A stretch of DNA of 19,844 bases from assembly GCA_947629125.1 (NCBI GenBank), contig CANRCO010000007.1, forward strand, positions 1-19,844. Reading direction: 5' to 3'. How positions within the stretch are numbered: position 1 is the stretch's first letter; every line of letters starts with the position of its first letter. The stretch is from an uncultured Bacilli bacterium. Its GTDB lineage: Bacteria > Bacillota_I > Bacilli_A > RF39 > UBA660. Positions 6,702 to 16,400 of the stretch are shown piece by piece. Under the pieces are notes generated by a model. That model worked only from the letters and a program-made list of their open reading frames with translations. It did not search any database and was not told the DNA's origin. Position numbers and translations under genes: made by a program.

Positions 6702-7437
6702 CTAAATCTTGAGGAATTATTAACTTATCACCTATTTTTAAATCTTTGATATCATTATATTCACCTAAAGTATTGGCTGTTGTTTTATAATTATTAGCAA
6801 TACTTTCAATAGTTTCATTTTCTTTTACTATATGAATATGATATGTAATATATTCGTCTTCAGTGCTAGCAATATTTTCTAAAATTGTTTTTTCTGTTAT
6901 ATTATCTAATCTTTCTTCTGTTAAATCATTATCGATATTTTCTTTTTCACTTTCACTTTCTTTTTCATTTTCATTTACAATTTCTTCTTGTTTTTGTTCT
7001 TCCTCATCGGCATCAGATGCTTTAGTATTTTCTTCTCTTAATTCTATTTGAGTATCTACAACATTAGCATCAGGTACATCATTAAAAATTTTATCAGTTT
7101 CCTCTTCTTTTAAAACTTTTTCTTCCCCTTTAACGCGAAATTCAATATTAACTTTTAAAATATTATCATCTATAACATTATAATTAAAGTCTTCAATACT
7201 AAACTCGATTGTATCTTTATCAACATTTTCTCCTAATTCAATAAAAAATGGTAAATCATATTTAAATTTTTCTTTATTAACACTTAATTCATGGGCTTTG
7301 TATTCTCCAGAAACAATAAAATTACCATTTAATTCACCTGGTTTAACATTTAATTCATGTTCTAATGAAATAGTAGTAATTTCTGCAATTTTACTATCAA
7401 AAGTTAATTCTTTTGTATAAGGTATTACACAATCCAT
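6694..7437 (-). CDS. SpoVID-like spore coat morphogenetic protein with C-terminal LysM
   Basis: A 247-aa protein in three parts. The N-terminal beta-rich domain (about 1-115; start CVIPYTKELTFDSK, then ISLEHELNVK and FIVSGEYK) resembles the N-terminal domain of SpoVID. A low-complexity acidic linker (about 130-185, Glu/Asn/Lys rich) follows. The C-terminus is a LysM domain (about 198-243, HIHIVKENETIESIANNYKT through LKIGDKLIIPQ). This order matches SpoVID, which in Bacillus sits on the forespore surface and drives coat encasement. Its LysM domain is shorter than a full peptidoglycan-binding protein would carry. ATG 7437 has AAAGGA eight bases upstream. It ends in TGA, so TGA is a stop in this organism. 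Pairing with the ysxE-like gene is the main support; sequence identity to SpoVID looks low. Confidence 0.65.
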   Translation of the reverse strand: MDCVIPYTKELTFDSKIAEITTISLEHELNVKPGELNGNFIVSGEYKAHELSVNKEKFKYDLPFFIELGENVDKDTIEFSIEDFNYNVIDDNILKVNIEFRVKGEEKVLKEEETDKIFNDVPDANVVDTQIELREENTKASDADEEEQKQEEIVNENEKESESEKENIDNDLTEERLDNITEKTILENIASTEDEYITYHIHIVKENETIESIANNYKTTANTLGEYNDIKDLKIGDKLIIPQDLDE

Positions 7438-7529
7438 TTAATCATTCCTTTCTATTTAAAATTATGTTTAAGAAATTTTTTTATGAATGATTTATTATAA
7501 GAAAGCTTATAATTAATTAGGTGAGATAA
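7438..7529. promoter_or_regulatory. Divergent promoter region between the spoVID-like and DUF368 genes
   Basis: The 92-bp spacer is almost pure AT. On the plus strand TATAAT (7508-7513) precedes AGGTGAG and the DUF368 start. On the minus strand there is a TATAAT (7499-7494) and, nearer the gene, CATAATTT (7466-7459), which loosely resembles the -10 of sporulation sigma factors E/K. None has a good -35, so assignment is tentative. Confidence 0.35.
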
Positions 7530-8351
7530 TTGCTATATTATTTAATTGGTTTATTAGTTGGAATTGTTACTTTAATCCCGGGAGTTAGTGGTGGTACTAT
7601 ATTAGTTATTTTTCATGTCTATGATGAAATTACTTTTAAAATAAATAATATTTATCAAAATAAAAAAATAAATTGGTTAAATTTAAAAGATATTATCACT
7701 TTAGTCATTGGTATTATTCTAGGTATTTTATTTTTTGCAAAAATTATAGAGTTTTTATTTAAAGTTAAACCTAATGAAACAATGCTGTTTTTTATCGGAA
7801 TCATCTTATTTAGTTTACCAAATTTAACTAAAAATAATTATAAGTTTAATGGTAAATATTTTCTTTTAGGAGGATTATTAATTTTATTATTATCTTTTTT
7901 GCAAGTTAAAGAAAACTTTATTATTTATAACTACCCACCAATTGATTTAGCATTTTTATTTTATTTTTTTCTTATGGGAACTATTGATGGTACAGCAACT
8001 ATCATTCCCGGAATTAGTGGTTCAATGGTCATGATGATTTTAGGTCCCTATTATTTATTAAAATCCTATTTAGCTAACTTATCGTTTGCTAATTTAAATT
8101 TCTTAATTCCTTTATCAATCTATTATTTAGGTGATTTATTAGGAGTCTTATTAGGCAGTAAATTATATTTATTTTTAAATAAATTAAATCAAAATAAAAC
8201 CACTAATACTTTATTAGGTTTAATGTTAATGAGTGCAATTATTTTAATTCCTCATAACTTAATTTTTAATTATTTAAATATTATAAGTTATTTAATGGTT
8301 ATTTTTCTTAGTTATATATGTACCCAAATTATTAATTTAATTACAAATTAA
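7530..8351 (+). CDS. DUF368 family membrane protein, likely undecaprenyl-phosphate translocase
   Basis: A 273-aa integral membrane protein with roughly eight hydrophobic segments. The family signature IPGVSGGTILVIFHVYDE lies near residues 16-33, and a second inverted-repeat-like copy, IPGISGSMVMMILGPYYLL, lies in the middle (about 158-176). DUF368 proteins (PopT) are reported to flip undecaprenyl phosphate back across the membrane, recycling the lipid carrier for peptidoglycan and other envelope polymers. The start is TTG at 7530, with AGGTGAG about four bases upstream and no better codon nearby. It stands alone on the plus strand, between divergent spoVID-like and convergent rpe genes, and shares its terminator with rpe. 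Confidence 0.85.
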   Translation: MLYYLIGLLVGIVTLIPGVSGGTILVIFHVYDEITFKINNIYQNKKINWLNLKDIITLVIGIILGILFFAKIIEFLFKVKPNETMLFFIGIILFSLPNLTKNNYKFNGKYFLLGGLLILLLSFLQVKENFIIYNYPPIDLAFLFYFFLMGTIDGTATIIPGISGSMVMMILGPYYLLKSYLANLSFANLNFLIPLSIYYLGDLLGVLLGSKLYLFLNKLNQNKTTNTLLGLMLMSAIILIPHNLIFNYLNIISYLMVIFLSYICTQIINLITN

Positions 8352-8385
8352 AAACAAAAGGATTTTTTATTCCTTTGTTTTATTT
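8351..8385. terminator. Bidirectional terminator between DUF368 gene and rpe
   Basis: AAAACAAAAGGA (8351-8362) pairs with TCCTTTGTTTT (8371-8381) with one bulged A. T-rich sequence follows on both strands. The hairpin starts at the DUF368 stop codon and overlaps the last codons of rpe, so both convergent transcripts can end here. Confidence 0.75.
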
Positions 8386-9017
8386 TGCAATATATCTATT
8401 TGTTTTTGATAATCATCACTACAACATATAAAAGAACCGCTAACTACATAATCTAAATATAAATTTTTTAAATACTCAATTGTTGTAGCATTAATTCCTC
8501 CATCAATATTTATTTTAAAATTATATTGATTTTTTAATGTATTTAAATATTCTATTTTTGCTAAAACTTCCCTAATAAATTCTTGACCACCCTGACCAGG
8601 ATGAACACTCATTATTAAAACTTGGTCAATATTAGTTAAGTATGGTAAGATTTCTTGCACATCCGTTTCAGGATTAATTGCTAAACCAACTTGAATATTT
8701 TTACTTTTAATTAAATTGATTATATCATTTAAATTTATAATTTTAGCCAATTCTAAATGAATAGTTATATTAAAAGGTTTTAAATTAGCTATTGAATTAA
8801 TATAACTTATAACATCTTTAACCATTAAATGAACATCTAATTTTTTAGTTGTATTTTTTAATGAATTAATTAAATCATTAACTTCCATAGTTTTATTAGG
8901 TACAAATACTCCATCCATAACATCCACATGAATAATATTAGCAGTAGTTTGTTCTACTTTATTAATAGTTTCCGTTAAAGAATATTTACTTGCTAAAAAA
9001 GAAACTTCTATTTCCAT
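8367..9017 (-). CDS. rpe: Ribulose-phosphate 3-epimerase
   Basis: A 216-aa TIM-barrel enzyme interconverting ribulose 5-phosphate and xylulose 5-phosphate in the pentose phosphate pathway. Metal and catalytic positions are visible: S6, H30-V-D32-V-M34-D (HVDVMDGVFVPN), H62 in DVHLMV, MSVHPGQGGQ, the INIDGGIN aspartate and VSGS for phosphate binding. The more usual PGFGGQ reads PGQGGQ here. The ATG overlaps the end of rsgA by 10 bp and lacks a clear ribosome binding site, implying coupling. Position after rsgA matches Bacillus. Length is normal for the family. Confidence 0.95.
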   Translation of the reverse strand: MEIEVSFLASKYSLTETINKVEQTTANIIHVDVMDGVFVPNKTMEVNDLINSLKNTTKKLDVHLMVKDVISYINSIANLKPFNITIHLELAKIINLNDIINLIKSKNIQVGLAINPETDVQEILPYLTNIDQVLIMSVHPGQGGQEFIREVLAKIEYLNTLKNQYNFKINIDGGINATTIEYLKNLYLDYVVSGSFICCSDDYQKQIDILQNKTKE

Positions 9018-9862
9018 AATTCATCACTCGCTTCATTTAAAAACATTAAATAATTATCGTATCTTGATTGTAATATTTTATTTTCTTGTACTGCTTGTTT
9101 AACCATGCAATCAATTTCTTTATTATGCATACAATCATTAAAACGACAAGAATAATTTTTAAATTCAATAAAACCTTTTTGAATATCATTTTTCTTAATA
9201 TCTTGTAAGTCTAAAGCCGAAAAGCCAGGAGTATCTACTAAATAAAAATTATCGATTTTAAATAATTCCACATGTCGTGTAGTATGTTTACCTCGACCTA
9301 AACTTTTACTAATTGGAGCAGTTTTTAAATTTAATTGTGGCATTAATTTATTAATTAAAGTACTTTTTCCAGCTCCTGTTTGACCAGTTAAAGCAACTGT
9401 TTTACCTTCTAAATATTTTTTAAGAGAACCTAAATCAGTATTTAAAAATACTTTAATACCAATTTTTTCATAATAACTAAAAATTTTTTTAACAATTGAA
9501 TTTTCTTCTTCAGTTAATAAATCTAATTTAGTTAAGCAAATAATTGGTTCAATTTTTTTTAAAGTTATAACAACTAATAATTTATCTAATAAATTCAAAG
9601 ATAAATTAGGTTCTTTTAAACTAGTTACAATAATTGTAGAATCAACATTAGCTACAATTGGTCGTGTTAAATAATTTTTACGAGGTAAGATTTCTAAAAT
9701 ATAATTATTTTCACAATCTATTAAACAATTATCTCCAACTACAGGAATAATTTTATTATAGCGAAATTTACCCCGTGGTCGACATTCATAAGTAGTATTA
9801 GCAATCTGAACAGTATACAGATTGCTAATAATTTTAATTATTTTTCCTTTATTGCAAGCCAT
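9008..9862 (-). CDS. rsgA: Small ribosomal subunit biogenesis GTPase RsgA
   Basis: A 284-aa circularly permuted GTPase that checks late 30S assembly. An N-terminal OB fold (about 1-70) is followed by the permuted G domain in the order G4 (TKLDL), G1 (GQTGAGKST), G2/switch region (GRGKHTTR) and G3 (DTPGFS). A C-terminal zinc site reads CRFNDCMHNKEIDC. The start was set at ATG 9862 and not the TTG at 9868; either lies inside the 3' end of prkC, with an overlap of 14 bp from the ATG. The ribosome binding site is weak, so translation is probably coupled. It sits between prkC and rpe as in Bacillus. Confidence 0.95.
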   Translation of the reverse strand: MACNKGKIIKIISNLYTVQIANTTYECRPRGKFRYNKIIPVVGDNCLIDCENNYILEILPRKNYLTRPIVANVDSTIIVTSLKEPNLSLNLLDKLLVVITLKKIEPIICLTKLDLLTEEENSIVKKIFSYYEKIGIKVFLNTDLGSLKKYLEGKTVALTGQTGAGKSTLINKLMPQLNLKTAPISKSLGRGKHTTRHVELFKIDNFYLVDTPGFSALDLQDIKKNDIQKGFIEFKNYSCRFNDCMHNKEIDCMVKQAVQENKILQSRYDNYLMFLNEASDELWK

Positions 9863-11597
9863 CTTCAACGCCTATGTTATCTGCATCAACATCATTATTT
9901 TGTGGTGTTGCGGCAACGCGAATTTTAAATGAAGTACCACTTACAACGGTATAACCAGCAGGTTTACTTTGATAGAAAATTGTTCCAGCTGGATACTTGT
10001 CAGTTTCAACAGTTTCTACTTCTAAAGTTAAACCATTTGCTTCGGCAAAATTTTGAACATTAGTTAAGTTAAATGAACCATCTGTAAAATCTGGGAATGT
10101 TTTGACAATATTAGGTATATAAATAGTTATTGAATCCCCTTCTGCTAATTCTTCGCCTTCCTTAACTGATTGGTCAATTATTTGACCTTCACTATATTTG
10201 TTATCATCATCAACATCTTTTTTCTCGATAATAACTTGAATACCTCGAGCTTCTAAAGCACCTTTTATTTCTAAATAATTTTTACCTACATAATCTTCAA
10301 CTTTAATTTTTTGGTTACCAGTTGAAACATAAATAGTTATTTCTGTACTTTTTTTCCGTTTTGTACCTACTGCTGGATTAGTTTTAACAACACAACCTTC
10401 AGCAACTTCACTACTACTTATTTCTTGTTGTTTATCACTTACTTCGAATCCAACATCTTGTAATTTATCAATAGCTTCTTCTAAAGGCATACCAACTACA
10501 TCTGGTACTTCAATTTTCGCATGATTAGTAATAGCAGGAATAAGTAAAACTACAGAAGTAATTATTACAACTAAACCAGTAAAGATTGATAATAAGATGA
10601 TTAACAGTTTATTTTGTTTTTTTGTTTCATTAGTATTTAATTGTTTAGCGATTTGTTCTTCTTGTTCATTAGCTTCTTTAGTTTTTTTATTTTCTTTCAT
10701 TAATTTCATAATTTTAGTATCATCATAATCAAATTCTGGATATTTATATTTAATTTTTGGTTCGTTTTTACGAGCTTCTTCTAGACAAGTTTTTAAATCT
10801 TCATGCATTTCCCGAGCATCTAAATAACGATTTTTAGGATTTTTAGCCGTTGAACGCAAAATAATATTTTCAATACTTTGAGGTAAGTTTGGTAATTGTT
10901 CTAAAATTGATGGTAAAGGTTCTTTTAAATGTTTTAAAGCAATTTCAACAGCGTTATCGCCTTTATATGGTAATGTCCCAGTAAGTAATTCATACATTAA
11001 AATACCCATTGAATAAATATCACTTTGTAAAGTTGCACCTTTACCGTTAGCTTGTTCTGGTGGTAAATAATGAACACTACCCATTACCGAATTAGTTTGG
11101 GTAAGTTGCGTAGCATTTAGAGCCATGGCAATACCAAAGTCCGTTATTTTTACCATACCATTTTCTAAAATCATAATATTTTGAGGTTTGATATCACGAT
11201 GAATTATATAACTATCATGAGCAACACTTAAACCATCAGTTATTTGCAGCATAATATCAACTACTTCACTAACAGTTAACTTACCACGTTTTTTAAGTAA
11301 AGTTTTCAAATGTTTACCATCGATATATTCCATAACTATATAGTATTGACCGTTATCTTCACCAACATCATAAACTTCTACTATATTAGGATGATTTAAA
11401 CTAGAAGCCGAAAGTGCTTCTCTTTGAAAACGACGGACAAATTTTTCATCAGTAGCTAAATCTCCTCTTAATATTTTAATAGCAACATTTCTTTCTAATA
11501 TCGTATCATAAGCTAAATAAACATTAGCCATGCCACCTTCACCGATACTTTTAATAATTTGATATCGTTCACTAATCTTTTGACCCTTCATTACCAT
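9849..11597 (-). CDS. prkC: PASTA-domain Ser/Thr protein kinase (PrkC/Stk1 type)
   Basis: A 582-aa membrane kinase sensing cell-wall fragments. The cytoplasmic kinase domain (about 12-275) has GEGGMA at 19-24, the ATP-anchoring K41, HRDIKPQN at 133-140 with catalytic D135, DFG at 153-155, and an activation loop rich in Thr (NATQLTQTNSVMGSVHYLPPE). A charged juxtamembrane stretch is followed by one transmembrane helix (about 335-358). Outside are three PASTA repeats (starting near IEVPDVVGM, IKVEDYVGK and VKTFPDFTD), which bind muropeptide or lipid II in relatives. The stop of stp and this start overlap by one base (TAATG), with GGTGA six bases upstream. It pairs with the phosphatase gene before it. 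All catalytic residues are present. Confidence 0.96.
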   Translation of the reverse strand: MVMKGQKISERYQIIKSIGEGGMANVYLAYDTILERNVAIKILRGDLATDEKFVRRFQREALSASSLNHPNIVEVYDVGEDNGQYYIVMEYIDGKHLKTLLKKRGKLTVSEVVDIMLQITDGLSVAHDSYIIHRDIKPQNIMILENGMVKITDFGIAMALNATQLTQTNSVMGSVHYLPPEQANGKGATLQSDIYSMGILMYELLTGTLPYKGDNAVEIALKHLKEPLPSILEQLPNLPQSIENIILRSTAKNPKNRYLDAREMHEDLKTCLEEARKNEPKIKYKYPEFDYDDTKIMKLMKENKKTKEANEQEEQIAKQLNTNETKKQNKLLIILLSIFTGLVVIITSVVLLIPAITNHAKIEVPDVVGMPLEEAIDKLQDVGFEVSDKQQEISSSEVAEGCVVKTNPAVGTKRKKSTEITIYVSTGNQKIKVEDYVGKNYLEIKGALEARGIQVIIEKKDVDDDNKYSEGQIIDQSVKEGEELAEGDSITIYIPNIVKTFPDFTDGSFNLTNVQNFAEANGLTLEVETVETDKYPAGTIFYQSKPAGYTVVSGTSFKIRVAATPQNNDVDADNIGVEDGLQ

Positions 11598-12346
11598 TAC
11601 TTATCACCGCCTAATAAACTTAAATATGCAATTGAAATATTATCAGTCCCCCCACGAGCATTACATTTGCGCATTAATTTTATAACTTTTTCATCCACAT
11701 CTAATTCATTATCAATTAAAACTTTTTCGATTTGAGAATCACTAACTAAATTAGTAAGTCCATCACTGCATAACAATACACCACTAACCGTGTCCATATC
11801 TACTACTTCAAAAATGTCTAATTCAGCATTTTCGGTTGCACCTAAAGCTTTCATTAAAACATTTTTTTTCGGATGAAATTTAGCTTCTTCTTCGGTTAAA
11901 TCACCAGCTTCAACTAATAAGTTAACTAAAGTATGGTCTTTAGTAACTTTTTTTAATTTATCACGAACTAAAACATATCCTGAAGAATCACCAATATTAC
12001 CAAATAATAAATAATCAGCAGTTTTTAAAGCTATTACGATAGTTGTTCCCATGCCAGTTGAATCCGGATGTAATTCAGCATACTTTAAAATTTCTTTATT
12101 AATTTCGTTAACATTATCGTTTAGCCAGTTAACTGCATCAGCTTTATTGCCCATTGAATTAATTTGCATAAATCTTTTGCCTAAATGAGTTACAGCTATA
12201 CTTGAGGCAACTTCACCCTTACGATGACCACCCATACCATCAGCAATAACTAATAAATATTCATTTAAAGCATTTTTTAAAATTGTAACACTATCTTCAT
12301 TATGAGTTCGTACTTTACCTACATCAGTTAAATAATATGATTCCAT
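11597..12346 (-). CDS. stp: PP2C-family Ser/Thr protein phosphatase (PrpC/Stp type)
   Basis: A 249-aa metal-dependent phosphatase that reverses phosphorylation by the kinase encoded next. The PP2C metal-binding motifs are complete: TDVGKVRTHNEDS near the N-terminus, ADGMGGHRKGE, TGMGTT, GNIGDSSGYVL (GDSR is more usual than GDSS), LLCSDGLTNLV and RGGTDNIS. I chose ATG 12346 (start MESYYLTDVG) over a TTG-initiated extension into rlmN. GAGGTGA lies four bases upstream of the ATG, which overlaps the rlmN stop by one base, and PP2C proteins begin at this point. No signal peptide or membrane segment; cytosolic. Confidence 0.95.
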   Translation of the reverse strand: MESYYLTDVGKVRTHNEDSVTILKNALNEYLLVIADGMGGHRKGEVASSIAVTHLGKRFMQINSMGNKADAVNWLNDNVNEINKEILKYAELHPDSTGMGTTIVIALKTADYLLFGNIGDSSGYVLVRDKLKKVTKDHTLVNLLVEAGDLTEEEAKFHPKKNVLMKALGATENAELDIFEVVDMDTVSGVLLCSDGLTNLVSDSQIEKVLIDNELDVDEKVIKLMRKCNARGGTDNISIAYLSLLGGDK

Positions 12347-13365
12347 TATTTCACCTCTTTGCTCCTTAATTGTCCACAAGCAGCAGATATATTACTACCA
12401 AATTCTTTGCGTATAGTTACATTAATTTTATTCTTTTTTAAAACATCATAAAACCGCATTATGCGATTTTTACTACTTTTTTGATAACCAATATTATCTG
12501 TTTCGTTATAAGGAATTAAATTAACATAAACATTTAATCCTTTTAATAGTTTAGCTAACTCTAATGCATTAGATTCATTATCATTAACTAAGTTAAGCAT
12601 AACATATTCTATGGTTACTCGTCTATTAGTTTGTGCAATATATGCTTTAATAGCCGCTAAAATTTGATTTAAATCGTAAACTTTGTTGACACTCATTAAT
12701 TTACTACGCAATTCATTGTTCGAAGCATGTAAACTAATTGCCAAATTGACTTGCAATGGTAAATTCATAAATTCATATATTTTGGGAACAATCCCACATG
12801 TTGAAATAGTAATATGGCGAGAACCGATAGCTAAACCTTTAGCGTCATTAATAATTGTAACAAATTTTATAACATTTTCATAATTATCGAATGGTTCGCC
12901 AATTCCCATTACTACTACAGATGAAATACGTTTTTGAATGTCTTTTTCAATTAAAAGAATTTGTTCTACCATTTCATAAGTTTTTAAATTTCTTAACTTT
13001 TTTAAACGACCGCTTTCACAAAAACTACAACCCATATTACAACCAACTTGGCTAGAAACACAAACACTTAAACCATAATCATGCATCATTAAAACCGCTT
13101 CTACATATTCTTTGTCTTGTAATTCAAATAAATATTTCTTGGTTAAATTATCTTCTTCTTTTTTGACAATTTTAATAAAATCAAAAGCAAAATCATTAAG
13201 AATTTTATTTCTTAATTCTTTTTTTATATTTGACCAATTATCAACATCATATTCTTTTTTTTGATATAACCATTCAAATACTTGTTGAGCTTTAAACTTT
13301 TTTTCATTTATACTTAAAAAATAATTTTCTAAATCAACTTTACTATAATCCATTATATTTTGCAT
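12346..13365 (-). CDS. rlmN: RlmN-family radical SAM 23S rRNA methyltransferase (CESG variant)
   Basis: A 339-aa radical SAM enzyme of the RlmN/Cfr family; RlmN makes 2-methyladenosine at A2503 of 23S rRNA. The iron-sulfur motif CNMGCSFC lies near residues 109-116. The two catalytic cysteines of the family are visible in SVCVSSQVGC and in NISAACGQL near the C-terminus. MGIGEPFDNYENV and the SLHAS motif also fit. The bases after the cluster read ESGRLKKLRNL where the standard enzyme has ATG, which I recall as a separate RlmN-like clade, so the exact target base is less certain. ATG 13365 follows a GGTTGGTG stretch and a strong promoter. It heads the operon with stp, prkC, rsgA and rpe. Confidence 0.88.
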   Translation of the reverse strand: MQNIMDYSKVDLENYFLSINEKKFKAQQVFEWLYQKKEYDVDNWSNIKKELRNKILNDFAFDFIKIVKKEEDNLTKKYLFELQDKEYVEAVLMMHDYGLSVCVSSQVGCNMGCSFCESGRLKKLRNLKTYEMVEQILLIEKDIQKRISSVVVMGIGEPFDNYENVIKFVTIINDAKGLAIGSRHITISTCGIVPKIYEFMNLPLQVNLAISLHASNNELRSKLMSVNKVYDLNQILAAIKAYIAQTNRRVTIEYVMLNLVNDNESNALELAKLLKGLNVYVNLIPYNETDNIGYQKSSKNRIMRFYDVLKKNKINVTIRKEFGSNISAACGQLRSKEVK

Positions 13366-13380
13366 ATTAACACCAACCTA

Positions 13381-13409
13381 ATTATATCAAAAAATAAAAA
13401 AAGTAACAA
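13381..13409 (-). promoter_or_regulatory. Promoter of the rlmN-stp-prkC-rsgA-rpe operon
   Basis: The minus strand has TTGTTA (13409-13404), a 17-base spacer and TATAAT (13386-13381) with a TG extension (TGATATAAT). The -35 lies inside the 3' arm of the preceding terminator hairpin. The start codon is 15 bases beyond the -10. Confidence 0.75.
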
Positions 13410-13421
13410 ATTAATGTTACT
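13395..13421 (-). terminator. Terminator of the DUF11 surface-protein gene
   Basis: A perfect 7-bp stem AGTAACA/TGTTACT (13402-13408 and 13415-13421, 6-base loop) is followed on the minus strand by seven Ts (13401-13395). It lies 41 bp after the stop of the large surface-protein gene. Confidence 0.75.
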
Positions 13422-13462
13422 ATTAAACATTTATATTCTACTTGATAATCATTATATTAATT

Positions 13463-16400
13463 TTATATTTTAAATATCTTTTTAGATTTAGTATTATAAA
13501 TAATAAATGTTAAAGCTCCTATTCCTAATAAACTGATAATAATATAATTAATTACACTACCGGTTTTCGGATTTTCAATAGCAATATCAACTACTACTTC
13601 ATTACTATTTAATTCTTGATTTTTAAATCCTAAAGTAGCAATATTTTTTATTTTATTAGGTTTTGCCGTTGAACGAATTTTTACAATTACCGGTATTTCA
13701 ACAGTAGCATTAGCAGGAATATTTACTTGCCAAGTCAAAGTATTATCTTTTATTTGAGCATTAGTATCAACAATTTCTAAGTCAGGGTCTAAAACATCAG
13801 TAATTAAAGCATTTTCCACATTTATAGCTGAATTATTTTTTATTTTAATAAGATATTCAAATTCTTCGTTAATAGCTACTACATTTTTATTTACTTCTTT
13901 AGTTATTTCTAAATTTGGTTTAATAACTTCAACATCGACTTCATCTTCTTTTGTGATTTTATCGTTTTCCACTTTTACTTTGTTATTAATAATAGTACCT
14001 TCTTTAAAGCCATCTGCTTTAACATTGATTGTAAATGATATACTTGAATTAGCTTTAATTGAAATATTTTGCCATGTCAATGTATTATCTTTTATCGTTG
14101 CTGTATTTTGTTTATCATCACTTTGGTAAGCACTAACTATTTTTAATTTATCATCAAAAGTATCAGTAATAGTTAAATTATTGGCATCAGCATCGCCATC
14201 ATTACTTACAATAATAGTATAAAAATAATTTGTATCATCAAATATTTTAGTTACACTACTTTTTTTAACAACTGTAATATTTGGTTGAATTACTGTTGTT
14301 GTAGTTTCATCTTCTTTATCTTTAGTACAATTTGTATAAGAATCAGAACATTTTTCTAAAATAGCAACATTTTTAATTTTGGGATAATTTGCTAGATTTT
14401 CTTTTACTTTAGCTACGAAACTAAAGCTTAATTCTTGATTAATATCTAAATAATCTATTTGACAAGTAAATAAATGACTATCAACGTTATATGAACAATT
14501 ATCAGAAGTTCTTACATATTCTAATTCATTTGGTAAAGTATCAGATATTTTTAAATTATTAGCTGGAGCTGTTCCATTATTAGCAACAGTTAACGTATAA
14601 GTTACTTCTTCTCCTGGTAAAGCTTTCGTTTTATTTACACTTTTATTTAAATTTAAATCAGCATCAATTACTTCATTTTCAGTTGAACTACTACCAAAAT
14701 CACCTACTGCAGTATTAACTATATTAGTGCCTTTTTTAGCTTCTGGTGATAAAGTAACATTAACAGTTAAATTAATAGTTTGATTAGAATTAATATTTTC
14801 GATTGTCCAAGTTATTTTATTATCACTTTCTGTTGCATAAGAATTTTTGCCAGTGAAATCATTAATTTCTAATAATTTATCAATTTGGTCGGTTATTTTA
14901 ACATTAGTTGCAGCTACTGAACCTGAATTTTTAACTTGAATAGTATAACTATATTTTTGACCTGGTTTAATGAATTTATTGGAAGTACTTTTAACAATAC
15001 TCAAATTAGGTTTACCAACTGTAATATCATCTTGAGCCTCATCTTTTTTAATACCATTTTCAGTTAAAATTACATGATTAGTTATTTTAGTATTATCGTT
15101 TACAGTATTAGCTACAGTAGCATAAATTTGACAAGTAGCTGTTTCATTTATATCTAATGAATTATGTGTCCAAGAAATATTATTACCATTATTTTGTAAA
15201 CTACCTTTATCACAAGTAGACTTTTGAGCATTATAAATTAAGTTGGCATCTAATGAATCACTAAATGCTAAAGGACCACTGCTAGTAGTAGCTGAATTAC
15301 TATTACTAATTTTTATTTCATAATAAAATTCATCATTAGGTTTTAAAATTTTAGATTCATCATGAGCTACTTTGGTTATATTTAAATCAGTGTTAACTAT
15401 ATCAACGTCTTCAGTATCTTCTGCTTTAACTTTATCAGTTTCTACAGTTGCTTTATTAGTAATTTTTCCTAAAGTTGCATTTTCTAAAACTTGGTAGTTG
15501 ATAGTAATAGTTGCTTGTTCATTAATTTTTAAACTGGGAATAGTTACTGCTACTTCATTATTATTTGTTGAATTGGTAATATTTTTATCTGCTGTAACGC
15601 TAAGTACTTTAAAATTAGTATTTACACTATCTTTAACTAAAACATTATTTAAATCAACATTTCCATTATTTGTAACAACCAATTTATAAGAAGAAGTATC
15701 TAATGGTCTTAAAGTGGCAGTTTGAGCAGTTTTAACAATTTTTAAATTAGGACTTAATATTTTAATTGTATTTTCACTACATACATTTTCATCAATTCGT
15801 CCACAAGCATTATTCACAATATCAAATTTAGTTCTATTCATTTGTTTAACTTGAACTTTAACATAAACATATATTGTTTCATTTTTTTCTAAAGAATCTA
15901 TTTTAAGATTAATATTATTTTCCTGTGAGTTATTTGTTATACGATTATCATCAATTAAACTACTTCCTTTATAAACTTCTGTATCTAAAACTGTAAAATC
16001 ATCAGGAATCGTATCTGTTATTGTAATGCTATCAGTAGCAATTACACTAGTGTTTTTTATACGAATACGATAATAAAAAGTATCATCGACATTTACTTCT
16101 TTTAAAGTATTTCGTTTATCTATATCTAAAGCCGTTTTTTCAATTTCAAATTTATTAGTATCAACTAAAGCTATATAATTAAGAGCAATTGCTACTTTAC
16201 AATATTCTTGATGATCACTAAAAACAATTTTCGCAATTTCTAAATTATTAGCATTATCTTTAGTTAATTTTTTATTAGTTGTAAGTTGATAATCATATTT
16301 TTTATCAGCAGTAAATTCTTCACCGCCTTCGATTGAAATATTTGGAAAATTATCACTAGCTTCGTTTTTATTTGTTAAATAAAAATCAGAACCTTTAGAA

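Noticed and set aside
6863..7051. Plus-strand ORF rich in Ser/Phe opposite the LysM protein
   Set aside because: It is the antisense image of the Glu/Lys-rich acidic linker and has no ribosome binding site.
11648..11653. Run of six Gs (minus strand) in stp, as a possible second switch
   Set aside because: It encodes the conserved RGGTDN motif of PP2C phosphatases and the frame is intact, so protein constraint explains it.
15498..15689. Plus-strand ORF inside the DUF11 gene
   Set aside because: Shadow of the beta-strand repeats on the other strand, with no start signals.
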